NCBI GenBank assembly: GCA_963834705.1
Contig: CAWICV010000007.1
Span: 1-64,000, forward strand
Source: RYN-230 sp963834705
GTDB taxonomy: Bacteria; Actinomycetota; Actinomycetes; Streptosporangiales; Streptosporangiaceae
Direction of reading: 5' to 3'
Length of the DNA: 64,000 nucleotides
Positions 62,417 through 64,000 of this stretch are shown piece by piece. The notes under the pieces were generated by a model that worked only from the letters and a program-made list of their open reading frames with translations, ran no database searches and was not told the DNA's origin. Both the position numbers and the translations under genes were made by a program. Numbering within the stretch: the stretch's first letter is position 1; each line of letters begins with the position of its first letter.

Positions 62417-63601
62417 GTGCGGGTGCTCACCCAGTCGTTCGCCGACGCGCTGCTCGAAGCCGAGTCGATCATCACCGGCGCCCCGCACATCAAGACCGGG
62501 CAGGATCTCGCCGAAGGCTACGACTACCTGGCCGGCCACATCCGCGGCGCGATCCAGCTGGCCTGGGCCTACCAGCGCGACTTTCCCTACTTCGTCGCGT
62601 CCACCGGCCCGTACACCAAGATGGGCCTGGACAACCCGGACACCCTGTACTTCCACTCCTACCTGCGGGACGACGCGGAGTACGTGGTCACCGGCCGCCG
62701 GGGCAGCACCGCCGACCTGAGCTTCCAGGTGCTGAACGGGGACTACTCGCCGGCCGAGATGCCGGACAGCCTGACCGCGTTCGACGACCGGGAGATCAAG
62801 GTGGCGCCGGACGGCTCGTTCGAGCTGCGCTTCGGCCCACCCCGCCGGAAACCGGGCCCGCAGTACATCACGCTCCCGGCCGGGTCGGCCATGCTGCTGG
62901 TCCGCGAGGTGTACAGCGACTGGGCCCTGGAGCGGCGCGGCAGCATCCAGATCCACCGGGCCGGCCGGACCGGCGCCGCGCCGCCCGCGGCCGACACCGG
63001 GACCATGGCCAAGCGGTACCGGGTGGCGGGCAAGATCCTGCTGTCCCGGCTGCGCACCTTCCTGGCCTTCCCGGAGTGGTTCTACCTGAACCTGCCGGTC
63101 AACACGCTGACCGAGCCGCGGCCCACGCCGGGCGGGCTGGCCACCCAGTTCTCCGCGGTGGGCCACTACGACCTGGCCGACGACCAGGCCATGATCGTGA
63201 CGGTGCCCGCGGCTGGCCACCGAGTCGCGCCCTACCAGGGCATCCAGCTCGGCAGCATGTGGTACATCTCGCTGGACTACATCAATCACCAGACCAGCCT
63301 CACCGCCGACCAGGCCACAGTGGACCCGGACGGCATGCTGCGGTTCGTCATCAGCGAGCAGGATCCCGGCGTGGTGAACTGGCTGGAGCGCACTGGGCAC
63401 AGCCGGGGCTATGTGCAGCTGCGCTGGCAGCGGCTGATCCGGGACCTCACCGCGGAAGATGGGCCGTCGGCCGAGGTGCTGCCGGTCAGCGAGCTGCCGG
63501 ACCGGCTGCCCTACTACCAGGAGGCCCGCTGCCCGGCCGCGGAGTACGCGGCCCGGATCGCCGCCCGGCAGACCGCGGTGGCCGAGCGGATGCTGGGCTG
63601 A
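62417..63601 (+). CDS. DUF1214-like protein of the KstR regulon, 394 aa
   Basis: Sequence such as PYTKMGLDNPDTLYFHSYLR, FPEWFYLNLPVNTL and GSMWYISLDYINHQTSLTAD resembles DUF1214/DUF1254 proteins; I believe M. tuberculosis Rv3531c is a relative because it likewise precedes an SDR. No signal peptide or cofactor motif is seen and the reaction is unknown. The start is GTG 62417 or GTG 62423; both are so close to the operator that a leaderless mRNA is likely. The stop shares one base with the SDR ATG. Confidence 0.75.
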   Translation: MRVLTQSFADALLEAESIITGAPHIKTGQDLAEGYDYLAGHIRGAIQLAWAYQRDFPYFVASTGPYTKMGLDNPDTLYFHSYLRDDAEYVVTGRRGSTADLSFQVLNGDYSPAEMPDSLTAFDDREIKVAPDGSFELRFGPPRRKPGPQYITLPAGSAMLLVREVYSDWALERRGSIQIHRAGRTGAAPPAADTGTMAKRYRVAGKILLSRLRTFLAFPEWFYLNLPVNTLTEPRPTPGGLATQFSAVGHYDLADDQAMIVTVPAAGHRVAPYQGIQLGSMWYISLDYINHQTSLTADQATVDPDGMLRFVISEQDPGVVNWLERTGHSRGYVQLRWQRLIRDLTAEDGPSAEVLPVSELPDRLPYYQEARCPAAEYAARIAARQTAVAERMLG

Positions 63602-64000
63602 TGCTGCTCGCCGGGAAGGTCGTCGTGGTCTGCGGGATCGGCCCCGGGCTGGGCCGGTCCATCGCGGTGCAGAGCGCGCGGGCGGGCGCGGACGTGGTGC
63701 TGGCCGCCCGCACCGGGAGCCGCCTGGAGGAGGTGGCCAAGGAGGTGGCCGCGCTCGGGCGGCGCACCCTGGCCGTGCCCACCGACATCACCGACGAGGC
63801 CGCGGCGGCCGCGCTGGCCGAGGCGGCGGTGGCGGAGTTCGGCCAGGTGGACACCCTGGTGCACAACGCGTTCGCGATCCCGCCGCTGGCCGGCCTGGCC
63901 GAGGTGGACCTGGACTCGATCCGGGCCGCGGTGGACACCAACGTGATCGCCGCACTCCGGATGACCCGGCTGTTCATCCCGGCGCTGGCCGCCAGCCAGG
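63601..64000 (+). CDS. short-chain dehydrogenase/reductase, cut by the window end
   Basis: The Rossmann loop GIGPGLGRSIAVQSARAG, the strand PTDITDE and LVHNAF are SDR features; the catalytic Ser-Tyr-Lys lies beyond the window. ATG 63601 overlaps the previous stop (TGATG), so it is in the same KstR-controlled operon. Rv3530c holds the same place after Rv3531c in M. tuberculosis, by my recollection. Likely acts on a steroid or acyl-CoA hydroxyl. Confidence 0.85.
   Translation, partial: MLLAGKVVVVCGIGPGLGRSIAVQSARAGADVVLAARTGSRLEEVAKEVAALGRRTLAVPTDITDEAAAAALAEAAVAEFGQVDTLVHNAFAIPPLAGLAEVDLDSIRAAVDTNVIAALRMTRLFIPALAASQ

Overview
The window reads as two unrelated pieces of actinobacterial DNA joined at about 18.61 kb. 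Left of the join is a slow-growing-Mycobacterium-like division and cell wall (dcw) operon. Its protein sequences closely resemble M. tuberculosis MurE to FtsZ without being identical, and it carries MIRU-type repeats between genes. Right of the join is visibly more GC-rich DNA from another actinobacterium, carrying steroid catabolism genes, a KstR regulon and an arabinan/envelope gene cluster. The switch falls inside yggS (about codon 56) with no transposase, integrase, tRNA or repeat at the join, so an assembly chimera is the simplest explanation.

Left part (1-18.61 kb): a broken DUF1023 alpha/beta hydrolase, a 50-aa lipoprotein-like ORF, a 13E12-family DUF222/HNH protein and a VOC protein are followed by murE-murF-mraY-murD-ftsW-murG-murC-ftsQ-ftsZ-pgeF-yggS(partial), all on the + strand. 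About twenty single-base deletions interrupt these genes, including every cytoplasmic murein gene and ftsZ. Because these genes are essential and every event is a -1 deletion restored by one base, I treat them as sequence errors and annotate whole genes across them. A 57-bp tandem array lies between mraY and murD; its units and the related MIRUs form chains of tiny ORFs with overlapping stop and start codons that link neighbouring genes.

Right part, steroid genes (18.66-41.8 kb and 54.7-64 kb): a NUDIX gene, hsaA-hsaD-hsaC-hsaB (ring A/B cleavage) facing kshA-orf-kshB (9-alpha hydroxylase), and kstD (delta-1 dehydrogenase). A hypothetical block and a kinase-less sensor protein follow. Then come chsE3-like fadE34 and the set chsE1-chsE2-chsH1-chsH2-ltp2, which removes the last three side-chain carbons. 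kstR, the TetR repressor, is divergent from fadE34. A Tat-exported class II cholesterol oxidase follows. Further right are an LLM/SnoaL-like divergent pair, an ABC exporter, a NarL-type two-component system with a beta-solenoid protein, and a DUF1214-like gene followed by an SDR that runs off the end.

Right part, envelope cluster (42-54.7 kb): DUF3068 protein, acyltransferase 3, AftD-like arabinofuranosyltransferase, GT4 and GT2 glycosyltransferases, a DUF2613 peptide, a polytopic membrane protein and two methyltransferases. The content resembles the Rv0224c-Rv0228/Rv0236c neighbourhood of M. tuberculosis.

Eight sites fit the KstR consensus TnnAACnnGTTnnA (one with a single mismatch). Six sit at steroid or presumed lipid-catabolic genes and two at the envelope genes. 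The right part also shows many in-frame minisatellites inside conserved enzymes, and two 95%-identical copies of an 82-bp palindromic element inserted within the coding sequences of an acyl-CoA dehydrogenase and a glycosyltransferase, in opposite orientations relative to their genes.
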